From NCBI GenBank assembly GCA_003290165.1, contig QNQO01000811.1:248001-312000 (forward strand): 64,000 nt of DNA, written 5' to 3'. How positions within the stretch are numbered: position 1 is the stretch's first letter; every line of letters begins with the position of its first letter. The stretch comes from Berberis thunbergii (lineage: Eukaryota > Streptophyta > Magnoliopsida > Ranunculales > Berberidaceae). The notes beneath the pieces were generated by a model that worked only from the letters and a program-made list of their open reading frames with translations, had not been told where the DNA came from and ran no database searches. Positions 44,265 through 55,743 of this stretch are shown here, piece by piece. The position numbers and the translations under genes are program-made.

Positions 44265-45741
44265 CAATTTCTAGAAACATGGTAGGCGCATTGATCTCAG
44301 GTCCATGATGGGTGGCCTCCAAAGTTATCTACTATCAAAGAAACAGCATAAATGAATTACTGAAAAATATATATCAGAATAAGTGAAACTAAATCAAACA
44401 AACTAAAGCAGGAAGGCAGGCAGGCAGGATTTAGAATATGAAATGCATGTATACCACATGTGAATATGTACATCAAGATAATTTTCGCAAATAGCTAAAA
44501 TGGTAAAACTTGATGTATAAGATAATTCTGCGAGTTAGGGAAGGGAAGGAGCAAAAAAACCTCGAATTCAGGAGTCAATTTATGAGACTTGGCAATATTC
44601 TTTAAGAGCCTCAGCCAGCACCTATTCGAGGATTGGGTGGTGCTGCCCATCCAGGCTTTCCACCCTGTGGGGGAACCTCGTTGTCACGTAAATGTGGTAC
44701 GCCTGATAAAAAAAAATTCAGAAATCGACAACAAAGGCCAAGAAACAAAGAAAACAGTAAATGAAATCTTTCTCTATGTTAAGCCTAGTCTCACAGCTTT
44801 CCAAAAAAAAAAAAAATCTAGTCTCACTAGAGCATTTCAAATTGCATCCCACTTACCTATCCTCCACTTTTAAAAAAAATTTAGGATTCTTTGAGGCCTT
44901 CAAAACTGAAAAATTGTCAATTGTGTGAGTCCCACTTACTAAGACAGTCTTAATGGTTTGGGGAAAGACGGGAATAATTTTCCATAATTTTCAGGCTTTT
45001 AAACCTGGTCATTAGGGATTTTGGGTACAAATCATTCTTCCACAAATTGATTGTTGAGAGCTAAATCGTTTCTCAGAAATAATAAAGTTGTTAATCTGAT
45101 ACTAGGAATAAAACTGAAAGGCCCCTTAACTATTTAACTTGTTAATAGAATGAACCACTCCTTTACGACTAAACTATAATACCCTTGCTACATTGTATAT
45201 GAATAATGGACATTTTTCCCTAAACATGATATTTGACACTCTCATTGGAGATGATGAATGCTCCTTGTAATGAAAGGGATCGAAAAGCAAAGATGGTGAT
45301 AGCATACCAATGGGGTGAACAGTAAGGGCAGGACGATTGGAGACAGCAGTATGTCTACTAAGAAAGATGACTTCATCTACAATTTCGCCCGTGGCCTCCT
45401 CCCAACGTTTGTCCAAATGATCCTCCTTTACAATGCTATTATCGTGCCTTAGTAATCTCACCACATCTCCATTAACGAAACTCTGTATCTGGTTATCCTG
45501 AATCATTCATTTCATCGGAACCAAATCAAATCGATCATCAAGAGTTTAAATCAAAACACAACAACAACACGTAGTAAAGACATTAAAAATAATGAAAAGA
45601 AACCTAGCGTAGCGTAGCGTAGCGTAGCGTAGAGTACCTGAAGGAAGGGGCCCGGGGCGCCAACCGGGCATGGCCAAGAGGGGCAGAGGCAGGGCCGAGG
45701 GAGGCCGGATCCACTGTTGTCACCACCACTAGAATCACCAT
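44265..45741 (-). pseudogene. GEK1: Captured 5' half of GEK1 (D-aminoacyl-tRNA deacylase)
   Basis: Four exons: 45741-45638 (start MVILVVVTTVDPASLGPASA), 45497-45308 (DNSIVKEDHLDKRWEEATGE; VDEVIFLSRHTAVSNRPALT), 44702-44561 (VPPQGGKPGWAAPPNPRIG; then LRLLKNIAKSHKLTPEFE), 44328-44265 (ITLEATHHGPEINAPTMFLE). GEK1 removes D-amino acids from mischarged tRNA and protects plants from ethanol and acetaldehyde. The order and introns are the parent gene's, including its start codon. Exon 1 shifts frame between SAP and LLAMPGW, and exon 3 between IG and WLRLLK. The C-terminal half is missing. It is the largest continuous capture in E2. Confidence 0.9.
45604..45636. repeat. Pentanucleotide microsatellite next to a splice donor
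   Basis: Five to six units of gtagc (agcgt)n. On the minus strand they begin within a few bases of the donor of GEK1 exon 1 (gtactctacgctacg). Confidence 0.9.
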
Positions 45742-46164
45742 TATTATTATTATTCTTGCTGCTGCGAATGAATCAGAATCGCTGGGTGGAGAGAGAGGGG
45801 AAGGAAGGAGTGTTTGTTACCAATCACAAGTCCATTATTATCACAAGTCCATCTGCAAAATACCCAATCAAATTGAAGAACTCGTCAACGACAATAAAAG
45901 CTTTGTAGACTGTACAATAGCAACTAAACAAGTGATATTTGGTAGAAGAAAAATGTCAAAATCAAACTTGAAGACGTCAAAGCATTTAGAACTGACATAG
46001 TACATTTATTACCTGCAGAAGAATATATCCAACAAAAGAAATGCGCAACAGATAACTACAACCATGATATCTTCACAAACAAACTGAGATATTATATGAA
46101 TCGTAAGAATTTCCAGGATAATCAGCTCGTAAGTACAATCAAACATCGAAGGTACTTACGTTTT

Positions 46165-48245
46165 CTTCAGTAAAACTACTGATTGGGAGAAGGCGCAACT
46201 CATCAGATTTTCTACTTTTTCTCAAGTTCGGCTTCACATTTTTCAAGCTTTTCTTTCAACTCGGCAGCTTCCTAACGTTGTAATAAAAGAACCAAATTTA
46301 ATATGTGATCAAGAAAGAAAAATGATAGCACTAGAAAAACATTGCGACTTGACTTGACAGTATTAATTTCACCAATTGTTGAAAATAATACATAACATAA
46401 TCTCATGGACTGAACATATTGAATTTCTACACAGATAAAAAAGATATCTTTTCAAGGTGCATAAATTGGAAACATTAAATCTTATGTCCCATCTTCATGT
46501 ACAGATATGTTTCTTAAAAAAGTACAACCAATTTAAATGAATCGATCTAAATATTGTGGTAATAACATTTCAGAGGACCTGGCAATAAAATTAGTATCAG
46601 AATTTTTGAAGTAAAAAGCTTACAGAAGTTAGATGTAAACAAATTATACCATGTAACTACACATGGAGGTAAGCCATAACCTTTTCAATTGTTTTCTTGC
46701 TGATAGTGCCTTTTCAAGTGTTTCTTATAATCATCTCAACTTGTTCAAATGTTCTGCATACCAAAGGTATAAACATATATATGAACTGAATAGACACAGT
46801 CTGCAGTAACCTGCATGGATGCAATCACCACTTACTTCAATGCCTTGATTAGCACCCTCAAGTTCGCCCCGACTTCCTAGACCATTCCTCGGAACTCTCT
46901 TTATAATAATCAACAAGCTTAGTCACCTCATCAAGATGTGAATTTAAAACTTACAGTACACCAGACAGATTATAGAATTCCAAAAGTGAAACTATAAGTA
47001 GATGGAAGCACATTATATCATTCAAAATCTAACATCTAAAAACCGAAATATTTCATGCACTGATCGTAGTCACAAAAATAAAAGTTGTCGATGGCGTTGT
47101 CCAGAAATGTTGAAACAAACTAACACATTGAGGAGCCTTCAAATAATGTTGAAAAATGAGTGCATGCAAATCATACAAAAAAGTGGATTAAGATACATTA
47201 TTCAAATAAAGTTAACCTGATAATGTTTTGAACTTTAACCTGGTATGTGCTGTGAATGCGCTACACATTACATGTCCTCCTGTTACTTATAAAAACCTTA
47301 TTAGTAACTTATTATATAACGACTTGTTAGTCCAAAATTTTTTTTGTGAAATCGGTATAATGGTATTGTCCCTAACACATTCCCTAACAATCTTTAAAAT
47401 GATACCGTCCAATCAACATAATAGTTTTCAAAAACTCATGGTGCTTCTAGCATGTGATACGCACAGCATGCAGAGGCTAGTATATGCCCAAAGGCATGGG
47501 AAAAGCTGCCTAAGACATGCTAAAATGTGCAAAGGGCCGTGAAAAATCATGTCACCACTGATTACCTGAATGTGTGTGTGGAGAGAGAGGGAGACAAGGG
47601 GAAATAATATGACAAAAATTACATAGTGTAATCCACTCATGTGCTTTCCCAGAAAAAATTTACAACGGACACTAGTGTACTTTCCAGCAAAACGCTCAAC
47701 CCATTTTCACTAATATATGAGGAAACATTGGAGAAAGTAATATAAAGTAAATTTCAATTAAACTCACAGTTGAATTTCAGCAGAGAATCGTTCTTCATTT
47801 GCAGCAGCAGATCTTTGGAAGAGCATAACTCCTTCACGAAGATATTAACACATGTGTATGGTTTAAAGGCCAACCTAGGTGAGAGAAATGCATAACTCAA
47901 AAAGACGATGCGACCAATAAGTTTAGGCCCATACATCCTGCAGTGGATGTCAACTTCCGATTCTAAGCTCCTATCAGTCTCTTCTTTGCTCCACTTCAAA
48001 GAACTTTGAAACATTCACTGAATTTCTAGATCACACACTGGGAAAAGAAAATATAAAAATATCCAACTTGCCCATGACACCGGAGAAAAAAAAAACAACA
48101 AAAAACTACTCTGTGAGCTTATAAGACATCCTCTGCCTCAAGTTCCGAATGGATTTACGCAGTTCCGTGAGACTTGTCGACTTTAACTGTCAAGCTCCTC
48201 GTTGAGCATGTGTTATGGCTCTCCAAAAGTTCCTTTTTCCTGCTC
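46165..48245 (-). pseudogene. NUA: Captured fragment of nuclear-pore anchor (NUA/TPR-like coiled coil)
   Basis: Minus-strand exon pieces in parental order: about 48240-48119 (KELLESHNT.., then SLTELRKSI in a shifted frame), about 47826-47768 (QRSAAANEERFSAEIQL), 46935-46833 (DEVTKLVDYYKESSEEWSRK, SG, then ELEGANQGIE after one extra base), about 46275-46165 (EAAELKEKLEKCEAELEK; RKSDELRLLPISSFTEE). They fit the long N-terminal coiled coil of plant NUA, the nuclear-basket filament protein. Frameshifts and a stop after LEKK break it. It is nearest the promoter end of E2, so it would be the first host piece transcribed. Confidence 0.78.
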
Positions 48246-49379
48246 GTATACCAAGTTGGCAAAATAAGAAAGATAGACAGACAGATTACAGGGATGGCAA
48301 TCCTCATTCAACATTACACCAATGTTTGTTCTTTGAGAAATAGCATCATGGATGAATAAAGGCAAATACTTACAAGTTGCCAAATGTATGCAATAAAGAT
48401 AAATAAAAATAAAAATAAAACCACTTAGCATTCAAGATCTTTGCAGTACACACGAACATAAATAAAAAAGGATGCAACATAAACTAGAACATTTATAAAC
48501 AAATATTTCCATATATTTGGCATTCGAACACACAATGGATTTCAATTTATATGTAGGAGTATTCCAACCAAAACACTTAGATTTAACTTCTTGGTAAATA
48601 ATCTCATGTTACACAATATGAACCAAAGAGTGTTGTGTTTGCAACATGCATGTGTGCATGGTGTATGTGCTTCATTTGTTCATAGCCATAGAATCGAAAA
48701 CACTAGCAAAACAATTAAAGGAAGATAGTGATTTCAGTTTGCATGCCAAAATAATAACTACGTATTCTGTTTCTTTCTTTTATTTTTTTTTTTCCTTTTT
48801 ATGTTAAGAATTTTTTTAATCAATAAAACACAGATCTATTACATAAAGAAACAAAGAAAGAGATAGGAGCACAGCAAAAACAAAAACAAACTACAACAAA
48901 AGAGGCTGCACCCCAAACCCTTCTGCTAAAAACCCGATGTATACAGTTTCCTGCCTATCCATCTGAATCAAATTGGATGGAGTTGATGCTATCCTCCTTA
49001 AAGGTGTCTGGAGGAAAACAGATTCCTTCAATGTCGATTTTATTTACTTGGAATTCTTTAAGAACATGAATTTGTACTTACTTACATGGGCAGCATATAT
49101 TATAGCAGGGGATTATTGGTTTGGCATTCACAATTGAAAACAATACAAGAATTCTGGAAGCAACAAAATACCATCAAAATACAGTTGGAAAGCTTGTATT
49201 GAGCAATGAGATTAACAAGAATACTAATTATCATCAAAGGAAATAATTCTGGAGTTTAACAATAATACTAATTATCGAACAAAATGCTCATTGTAAAAAA
49301 AAAAATCATCGAACCCTAATTTCATCCTAAATAAAACACAACCCTGATGAACCCTAATTTCATCATAAATAAAAGAGAG
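48246..49379. other. E2 interior without a gene
   Basis: No exon recognised. At about 48835-49020 a stretch beginning caataaaacacagatctattacat and holding gcaccccaaacccttctgct looks like the antisense 3' end of an expressed or LINE-type sequence. I could not identify it. Confidence 0.35.
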
Positions 49380-49760
49380 AGAGAGAGAGAGTACCTATAT
49401 ATAATGCAGTGGTTGATCGATTTTGAAGTCGGGAGGAGCAGGGAAGTCGAGGGAGCAGGGAAGGAGGGAGGAGGGAAGTCGAGGGAGGGAGCAGGGAAGG
49501 AGAAGGAGCAGGGGGGAAGTCGAGGAGGGAGCAGGTCGATGGAAGTCGATCGAATGGAGGGAGAAGCAGGTCGAGGGAGCGAGAGTCGATCGAATGGAGG
49601 AGAAAGCGAGGGAGGAGAGAAGCAGGTCGAGGAGGGAGAGCAGGTCGAGGGGGGGAGTCGATCGAATGGGGAAGCAGGTCGAGGAGGGAGAGTCGATCGA
49701 TTTGGTGAAATTGCGAAAGGAGGGAAGGTCGAGCGCCAAAAGGAGGGAAGCCCGCCCAAT
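49380..49760 (-). promoter_or_regulatory. Promoter / leader-like purine tract at the right end of E2
   Basis: The plus strand is almost wholly A+G with repeated ggagcaggtcgaggg and gtcgatcgaatgg words; (ga)n precedes it at 49376-49391. On the minus strand, the direction of the captured exons, it is C+T rich, like a plant 5' leader. Both strands stay open for about 145 codons, which is a composition effect. E1 and E3 have the same type of stretch at the same position. Confidence 0.5.
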
Positions 49761-49780
49761 TTTATTTTTCAGCTTTTCAT

Positions 49781-50240
49781 GTAGCCACGGTTTTGAGCCG
49801 TTGCTAGACCTAGCCACGGTTTTAAACCGTTTGCTAATTATTTTTAGCCACGGTTTTTGAGCCGTTGCTTAGATTTAGCTACGGGTTGAGAACCGTTGCT
49901 AATTTTTTTTGTTACCACGGTTTTAAGCCGTTGCTAAATGTCGCCACGGTTTAAAACCGTTGCTAAAGTTTTTTTTGCAACGGTTTTGAACCGTTGCTAC
50001 ATTTAGCCACGGCTTATAACCGTTGCTAATATTTTGTTGGCAACGGTTTTAAGCGTTGCAAAACATGCCCACGGTCCGGAGCCGTGGCTAATATTAGCCA
50101 CGGTGTTTAGCCGTGACACTTTACCAACGGTTGTAAACGTGGCCAAGTTTGTTTTGTACCCACGGTTTTAAGCCGTTGGTACGTATAGCTACGTTACTGG
50201 CCTGGGCAAAAACACGACGACGGTTTAAAACGTGGGCAGC
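49781..50240. repeat. Subterminal palindromic repeats of E2 (right end)
   Basis: About eighteen units of the type TAGCCACGGTTTTAAACCGTT, partly decayed after 50120 (for example cacgttactggcctgggc). Same family as at 37725-38330. Confidence 0.9.
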
Positions 50241-50274
50241 TCGGCGTAGCTAATAGCCCTTGGTGTTAGTATTG

Positions 50275-51070
50275 ATATACCAGAAATGGTCCAACCTAGA
50301 TATTCTCGTGTACTGGGCATTTGTTGAAAAACTAATCAAACTCTACATTCTGGAAATTGTCAACATATATCATTCTTGTTAAAAAGGTAATCTTTGGCAG
50401 TGAGCTCTGACTTGTGATACCATCCGAACTTGCATATGATGGAATCAACTTACTTTGAAAATTGTTAAACCATACATGTCATTCTTGTTAAAATCAACTT
50501 ACTAGAATTGTACAGTGAATAAAAATTGTTGTGCAGTCCAAACTAATTATTTTTTATTTCCACTATTGTTTAGATCTAATGCAGTTTTTGGCCCTTTTAG
50601 AATTAATTTCATTTTATAATCCGACCCACCATTTTTTACTTTCCCGGCAGATAGCCTATTATTCTTGGTGCTATATTAGGGAGTCGGCTTTTGGGGGTAT
50701 TGATTTTAATGAAAGACATATTTAAAGGCAACCTGGAGTGGCCTATAACTTTTCCTTTCCATCGATTGTGCAGAATTTTTCTTAGTGGAGAAACAAGTTG
50801 ACTTTTTTGGCCTTCACTTTCGAAGGATGTTGCTACTTCCTAGTTTTCTTGTCAACAACGCAAAAGGGCATGCTCAATTTTGTTTATTTATTATTATTTG
50901 CATGCTCAAAATTAGTGTACGTGTTTAATGGGTTCATCTTATTCTTACCTATTTTGGATTTTCCTAAAACTCACGGTGACATTTATTTGATATGGTTGTG
51001 GGTGGTCGCTAGTCGCTATTTCAAGATGACACAATTTTTTTTCCTTGAAAATGCCTTCCTTCATGGCCTC
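50275..51070. other. Intergenic sequence between E2 and hAT copy B
   Basis: No gene recognised. Short plus-strand open frames (50531-50725, 50798-51073) have no family signature. It continues what followed PYR4 before E2 inserted, so the start may be PYR4 3' flank. Confidence 0.5.
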
Positions 51071-51554
51071 TGAACTTTAAAAAAAAAAAAAAAAAAAAAA
51101 AAATTGGTTCATATTTAAAAAAAAAAAAAATTGACTATTACGCTACCCCTTCTTCGAGTGTCTCCTCACAGCCGCACAAAGAGCAACTAGGGCTTCCCCT
51201 TCTTTGTTCTCTCAAGTCTCTCACACAGCAGACAAAGCAGCGGCCCGTAGCGGCGCAGCTAGGGCTTCCCTTCTTCGAGTCTCTCCTCACACAGCTCTGG
51301 GTTGCTTCCCTTCTTCCCTTCTTGAGTCACGGACTCACGGTTAGTCTTCTTTTATCTTCCTTTCATTTTTTAAAAAAAAATTTGATCATATAATGCATTG
51401 TATCCTGTAAACTTGATGTGCAAATCTCAAGAGTCAAGAACCTTTTCCAAAGTTGAACAACTTCTTAAGCTGTACAACAATCAGCAAAGAGTAACTTGTC
51501 ACTAATATATGGGTCTTTTTTGAGGTTTCAAACCAGTTCATGATTCATTCAATG

Positions 51555-52867
51555 GTGCTTGAGCTGTGGTCCTGTGGAGGGTTTTGTTTGTGGACCACTA
51601 TTCTTTATGGCAACTATTCTTCCATTGGATAAAATGCCTTTGTAGACTGTACCGTAGCCTCCTCGTCCTAGTATCCGGCTTTCATTGTAGTTGTTTGTTG
51701 CTGCTTTAAGTTCTTTCCAAAGTAAAATTTTAGTTGCCTTAAATAGAGCCCTCTTCTGAAGAGAGTTTTGCTTCAAAGTAGGCCCCCATTTTGGTTGAAG
51801 TATTTCTCTTTCAGTTTTGATGAGCTTTCTTTTCTGAAAAAAAACCAGTATATCCAAGAAGTAACTACTACAAGAAACAAGGAACCTAACACAGTACCTG
51901 AAGAAATTAGAAGAGAAAAGATGTTGAGACATTGTCAATACCATAACTTAAAAGAGTTCTATATCCATTATGAATTGATCAGTATTTAAATTGAGTGTGC
52001 ATTAAATGTAAATAACTAAATAAACTACCTATGGTGATTTTGAGTCACTGCTGTTGCTTGACTGAAATAGTGCAACCAGATCCTCCTTTGTTTCGGTTTC
52101 TGCCATCACCAAATTGTTCCCTTTGGACAAGAGCAAGTGTAACTTCCCTGCTGGTGTATTTTGACAAATTCCTTCACAGGGTTTATTCTCTGATTTGTCG
52201 GCACACTCATTAATATCTACACATCCGATTCAGCAAGGAATAATCATTACTATAAGTTAGGTCACAAAAATAAAAGAATGCTTCATCTATATTATATTAC
52301 ACCACAAATCATAAATATCAAACTTGAACCAGTTCACATCTGCCAAAAAGGCATAGCCTGCTAAGGGTTGAAGCTCCATGACTGGGTATGATTTTGAAAA
52401 CTCGCAAGTGTCACATTTGCAATATCAACATCTTTTTGGTATTACAGTTTGACAACACCCAATTCCATCACAAGATTGGTTAGTAATGCTTTCAAGGTTT
52501 GTGCAGAATGACCTGCAGCCGCTCTGAAATCTTTGTCTGAGAAATCATAGATGTTGGCTATTGTGTCACAGCCAATGGTAGTAAACATGGTTACGAATGT
52601 TTGAGAATCTGTATTCATACCTTTTGAGATTCATTAATAGGTTTGATAAATTGCGGATACCATCGTGAGTGTAGCAATCAGTAGAAGAGGAGGGTCATAG
52701 GTGTCATTGCAGAACACATTGAACTTTGCATCTTGGAAACAGTTTGTATCACTTCCAAGACCAAATGAGCAATTTGTGCTTGTTAACTGATTGTCTTGTT
52801 CATATCCATACTCCATTGAACTTCTGCTTCCCTGATAGCACAACATGCAAGTATTGTTCTTAAACAT
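51555..52867 (-). pseudogene. Captured WAK fragment, copy B
   Basis: Same segments as copy A: NCSFGLGSDTNCFQDAKFN, the CDGIGCCQTVIPK region, the EGF-like ENKPCEGICQN exon, a membrane span, and the kinase start [18 protein letters not shown] with GRIVAIKN. Here the stretch from the membrane span to VAIKN is open over 131 codons (51944-51549), so this copy keeps a frame that copy A has lost. The kinase still stops just past the ATP-binding lysine. Confidence 0.85.
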
Positions 52868-53044
52868 TGAAGTCTACAAGCTTCAAGAAGACTGAAATGA
52901 TTATTGCGAGTGCTGGACTGGATAGCACAAGAAAGGCTTTCAGGATATCAGATTTCATGGGACTCTTTTGGGTAGATTTTCGGGCTGTTGAAATTGGTTC
53001 TTAAAGTAGGCATGTTCAATTTGAATGAAATCTCGTATATCCTA

Positions 53045-53290
53045 TGGGTTTATTTACTCATCACATTATCATTGATTCTACCTGTTGCCACTGCTACAGT
53101 TGAAAGGGCATTTTCAGCTATGCATATTGTGAAGAGTCACCTAAGGAATCGAATGGGAGACGATTGGATGAATGATTGTTTGGTGGCATACATTGAAAGG
53201 GATGTTTTGGATAGCATTGAAAATGAAACCATCATGCAACAATTTCAGAACATGAGATCGCGACGTGTAGATTGTAAAAATGTGGTTTAA
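53045..53290 (+). pseudogene. hAT transposase C-terminal segment, copy B
   Basis: LPVATATVERAFSAMHIVKS, then HLRNRMGDDWMNDCLVAYIE, differing from copy A by a few residues (for example NETIMQQ for NEAIMQQ). The hAT dimerisation signature is intact, but one lost T near the end changes the last residues and moves the stop to 53288-53290. No catalytic part. Confidence 0.85.
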
Positions 53291-53630
53291 ATGATATAGT
53301 TAGAAAGAAATAGTAGGTGTTTTGAAGGGTCCTTATAAGGACATTCCTTTATAGATAATACTTTTGTACGTATGAGTTGCATAGTTGCAATTTATAGATA
53401 ATATTTTTTGTAAATTGGTGAGGTGAATTCCTCTCACCTCTCCCATCTTTTGTAAGTAATACAATATCTTATTTTTATGACTTAACATAAGAAAGTAAAT
53501 AGTAGTATTTAAATTTGTCACTTAAATTTTTTTTTTTTGGAAAAAAAGTTATTTTAGTAAATTATTATTATCAACAAATATTACTTTGTCATTTCGCCCT
53601 CCCTGGAGTGAAATCTTGGGTCCGCCCCTG

Positions 53631-54862
53631 TTCATGGTCAATGGCTCAATGTTGTCATCTGACTTTTCAAGGAAACTGTGTTTGCATGTTGTTCCTCGAG
53701 TTCCTTCTGTGATTTTGGGAAAAAAAATTATTGGATGAATTTAGGCATTGAATTGAATTTTTCAATAGCACAGTCAAACTGGGACCAAAAAGATATCATC
53801 AATCATACTTTAGGAAACATGTGTCATGCCTTTCAAGAAGATTCATGTGATACAAATTCATTCGTCAAATATCCTACTCAAGGATTGTGATTTCGTTTTT
53901 CGAGTTAATTTCAGTCTCCTGATTTTAAGTAATATTTCGAAAAATATTTTGGTGTTAAAGAAATAAATAGCTAGAGTATAAATATTTCGATAGTGGCTCT
54001 CTTGAGTGGTTTGTTATCTTGTTTTTTAACTGTCGTTTGAAAAAAAAAAAAAGGTCTGTTATCTTGTTTTTTAACTACAGTTTGAACAATTATTTTATGG
54101 CATTTGTTAGCTACAAATGGTTGCATTAATATTTTTATGTTAACATTTTTATTTTATTCTTGAATGTTTTGTCAGTTTGAATGTGTTTGTATCTGACTGG
54201 TTGTGAATGTATATTAGAATTTGAAGAGTTTTTTTTTTTTGGTTTCAATTAATGTTTGCTTCAATTCTCTTTACACGAAATTATCTTATTCAATATTTGT
54301 TCTCATTTTACCTATGAGGCTTTGATCATGCTCTGTGGTAGATAGTTTGTGACTAAATAGTGACAAAGAATAAAATTTATTATTTTCCAAGTGCCCATGC
54401 ATCGAAGAATATGAAATCAAGATTTGATAATGAGAAAATTGATTTTGTTAACTACATTATGGAATAAGAAGCAATGATAATTAAAACAAAATTTCTAACC
54501 ATCATTAAGAAATATAATGCACGGCGTACCTGAAAACTTTTCTAATCAAATTTATGAAAAGTTAATCAAATTGATAAAAATAACCAAAAAAATAAATTAG
54601 AATCATTAATAAAAAAAATTCTTTTATTTTTCGAAAGTTGAGCAAGGATTATTTAGGATCCCCAAACCTAAAATTAAGAGAGCTTTGATTACATTCGAAT
54701 ATATGTTTTGCCTATGCTATTCTCATGTACTATTTTTTTCACATCTTCCGCAAAAGGTGATTTCAATAAAAACTGTGTGGAAGTATCTTTGCTAACTTGT
54801 CCACAATTCTATTTGTCTCCCTGTAATCATGATTAAGCTTGTAGTCTGCTAGCAGTCCCAGT
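53631..54862. other. AT-rich intergenic sequence
   Basis: No gene, repeat family or transposon end recognised. There is a local duplication of ggtttgttatcttgttttttaactg at about 54008 and 54053, around an A-run. Confidence 0.5.
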
Positions 54863-55581
54863 TCACGTTTGATTCTCCTTATTATATGCCTTAGGTCCGA
54901 GGCAGCATTCAATGTCCTTGGTTAAATACTCAAACACTGATGTAAAATCTGTGGAGATGTCTAACTTCGATATCTGATGTATTCTAGCCAGTATAAACCC
55001 CGCATCTAAGCCTTGCAGCTCATGTTTTATTATTGACTGCGCTGAAACAGCCCCTACTGCCCCTGTGTCACTCTTGATAACAGCTCCATAGCCACCTTTA
55101 ACACTGCCCAGCAAGCCATCTAAGTTCAGTTTCTTCCATGCACATTTGATTGGACTACGAATGCTATATAACACATCTAGATTCCATCTCCTAAACAATT
55201 GTCTGTTCTGGGCAGAGTCATCAATTGTAAGCTCTGCAACACTGAATTTGAGACGCACATCTTTGTATATCCTTTGCACTAGTTCAATTGCGGTAGTATA
55301 CTTCTGCTCATATAGCCTGTTGTTCCTCTCTAACCATAAGTTATAGATTGTAACATTGAACGTGACTTTCTTTATAATGGAACATGTATTGCTGCCTGTG
55401 AAGTGTTGCATGCACCATAGTAACTCATCTTCCCAGCTAGTAACTTGTCTTGAGAAACAGAAGTAATGCAGCATCTGTTCCCAAACAATTTAGAATAAAT
55501 GCACTCAAAGAAAAGATGTTTGTCAGTTTCACTTTCTAGGTTGGCATATGTAAAGTATAAAAGTAGGCACAAATTAGTCAT
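54863..55581 (-). pseudogene. LINE 3' end (zinc-binding RT tail and RNase H domain)
   Basis: The minus strand reads ESETDKHLFFECIYSKLF (zf-RVT type tail), then after a frame change SIIKKVTFNVTIYNLWLERN with NRLYEQK, and later KLNLDGLLGSVKGGYGAVIK (RNase H-like start, D.G...G..G.G.V). This is the usual end of plant L1-type LINEs. About 203 codons are open (55474-54863). The RT core and endonuclease are missing, as expected of a 5'-truncated LINE. Confidence 0.85.
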
Positions 55582-55699
55582 TACATCAACTATGATATCT
55601 AAATTGTTTATTTTTTGAAGAAGTAGGCCTTAAAAAGTCATTTTCCCTAGAAAATTTCTAGCTTCGCCTCTGATAACTTTATTATCGATCAACAATTCC

Positions 55700-55740
55700 T
55701 AACCATTTCGCCCCTCTTTGACTAAAATCCTGGGTCCCCC
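55700..55740. repeat. hAT terminal repeat remnant
   Basis: catttcgcccctctttgact followed by aaaatcctgggtccccc resembles the right end of the hAT copies (catttcgcccccctggagtg...cctgggtccgcccctg). It is probably the end of a third, older member of that family. The rest was not found. Confidence 0.5.
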
Positions 55741-55743
55741 ACT

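Larger units (their letters stand above)
37702..50271 (-). mobile_element. CACTA element E2, complete, packed with host gene fragments
   Basis: The left end is CACTACACCAAAAACCCCC at 37702; the right end, decayed, is cttggtgttagta at 50271. Both are flanked by ttg (37699-37701, 50272-50274), the 3-base duplication expected of CACTA elements. Subterminal palindromic repeats fill 37725-38330 and 49785-50240. Between them, on the minus strand from the right end inward, lie fragments of NUA, GEK1, a LIM protein, a PDR transporter, P5CS, an unassigned exon, fructokinase, another unassigned stretch, exportin-1 and a TOPLESS-related gene. No transposase reading was found, so it is non-autonomous. 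It starts 90 bases after the PYR4 stop and so probably lies in that gene's 3' untranslated region or just beyond. Confidence 0.9.
51071..53630 (+). mobile_element. Non-autonomous hAT element, copy B, with the same receptor-kinase fragment
   Basis: Collinear with copy A (22792-25384) over about 2.5 kb with only small differences. The right end gggtccgcccctg (53618-53630) is intact. The left terminal repeat is lost: similarity starts at ctgaactttaaaa (51070), which in copy A lies about 45 bases inside the element. An A-run marks the break. Confidence 0.85.

Noticed and set aside
44265..45741. A functional GEK1 gene
   Set aside because: Only the 5' half is present, with two frame breaks, and it is inside CACTA ends among other fragments.
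49322..49860. Four overlapping open frames of about 140-145 codons
   Set aside because: They come from a nearly pure purine/pyrimidine tract; both strands are open, composition is extreme (Arg/Glu/Gly or Ser/Pro), and there is no domain.
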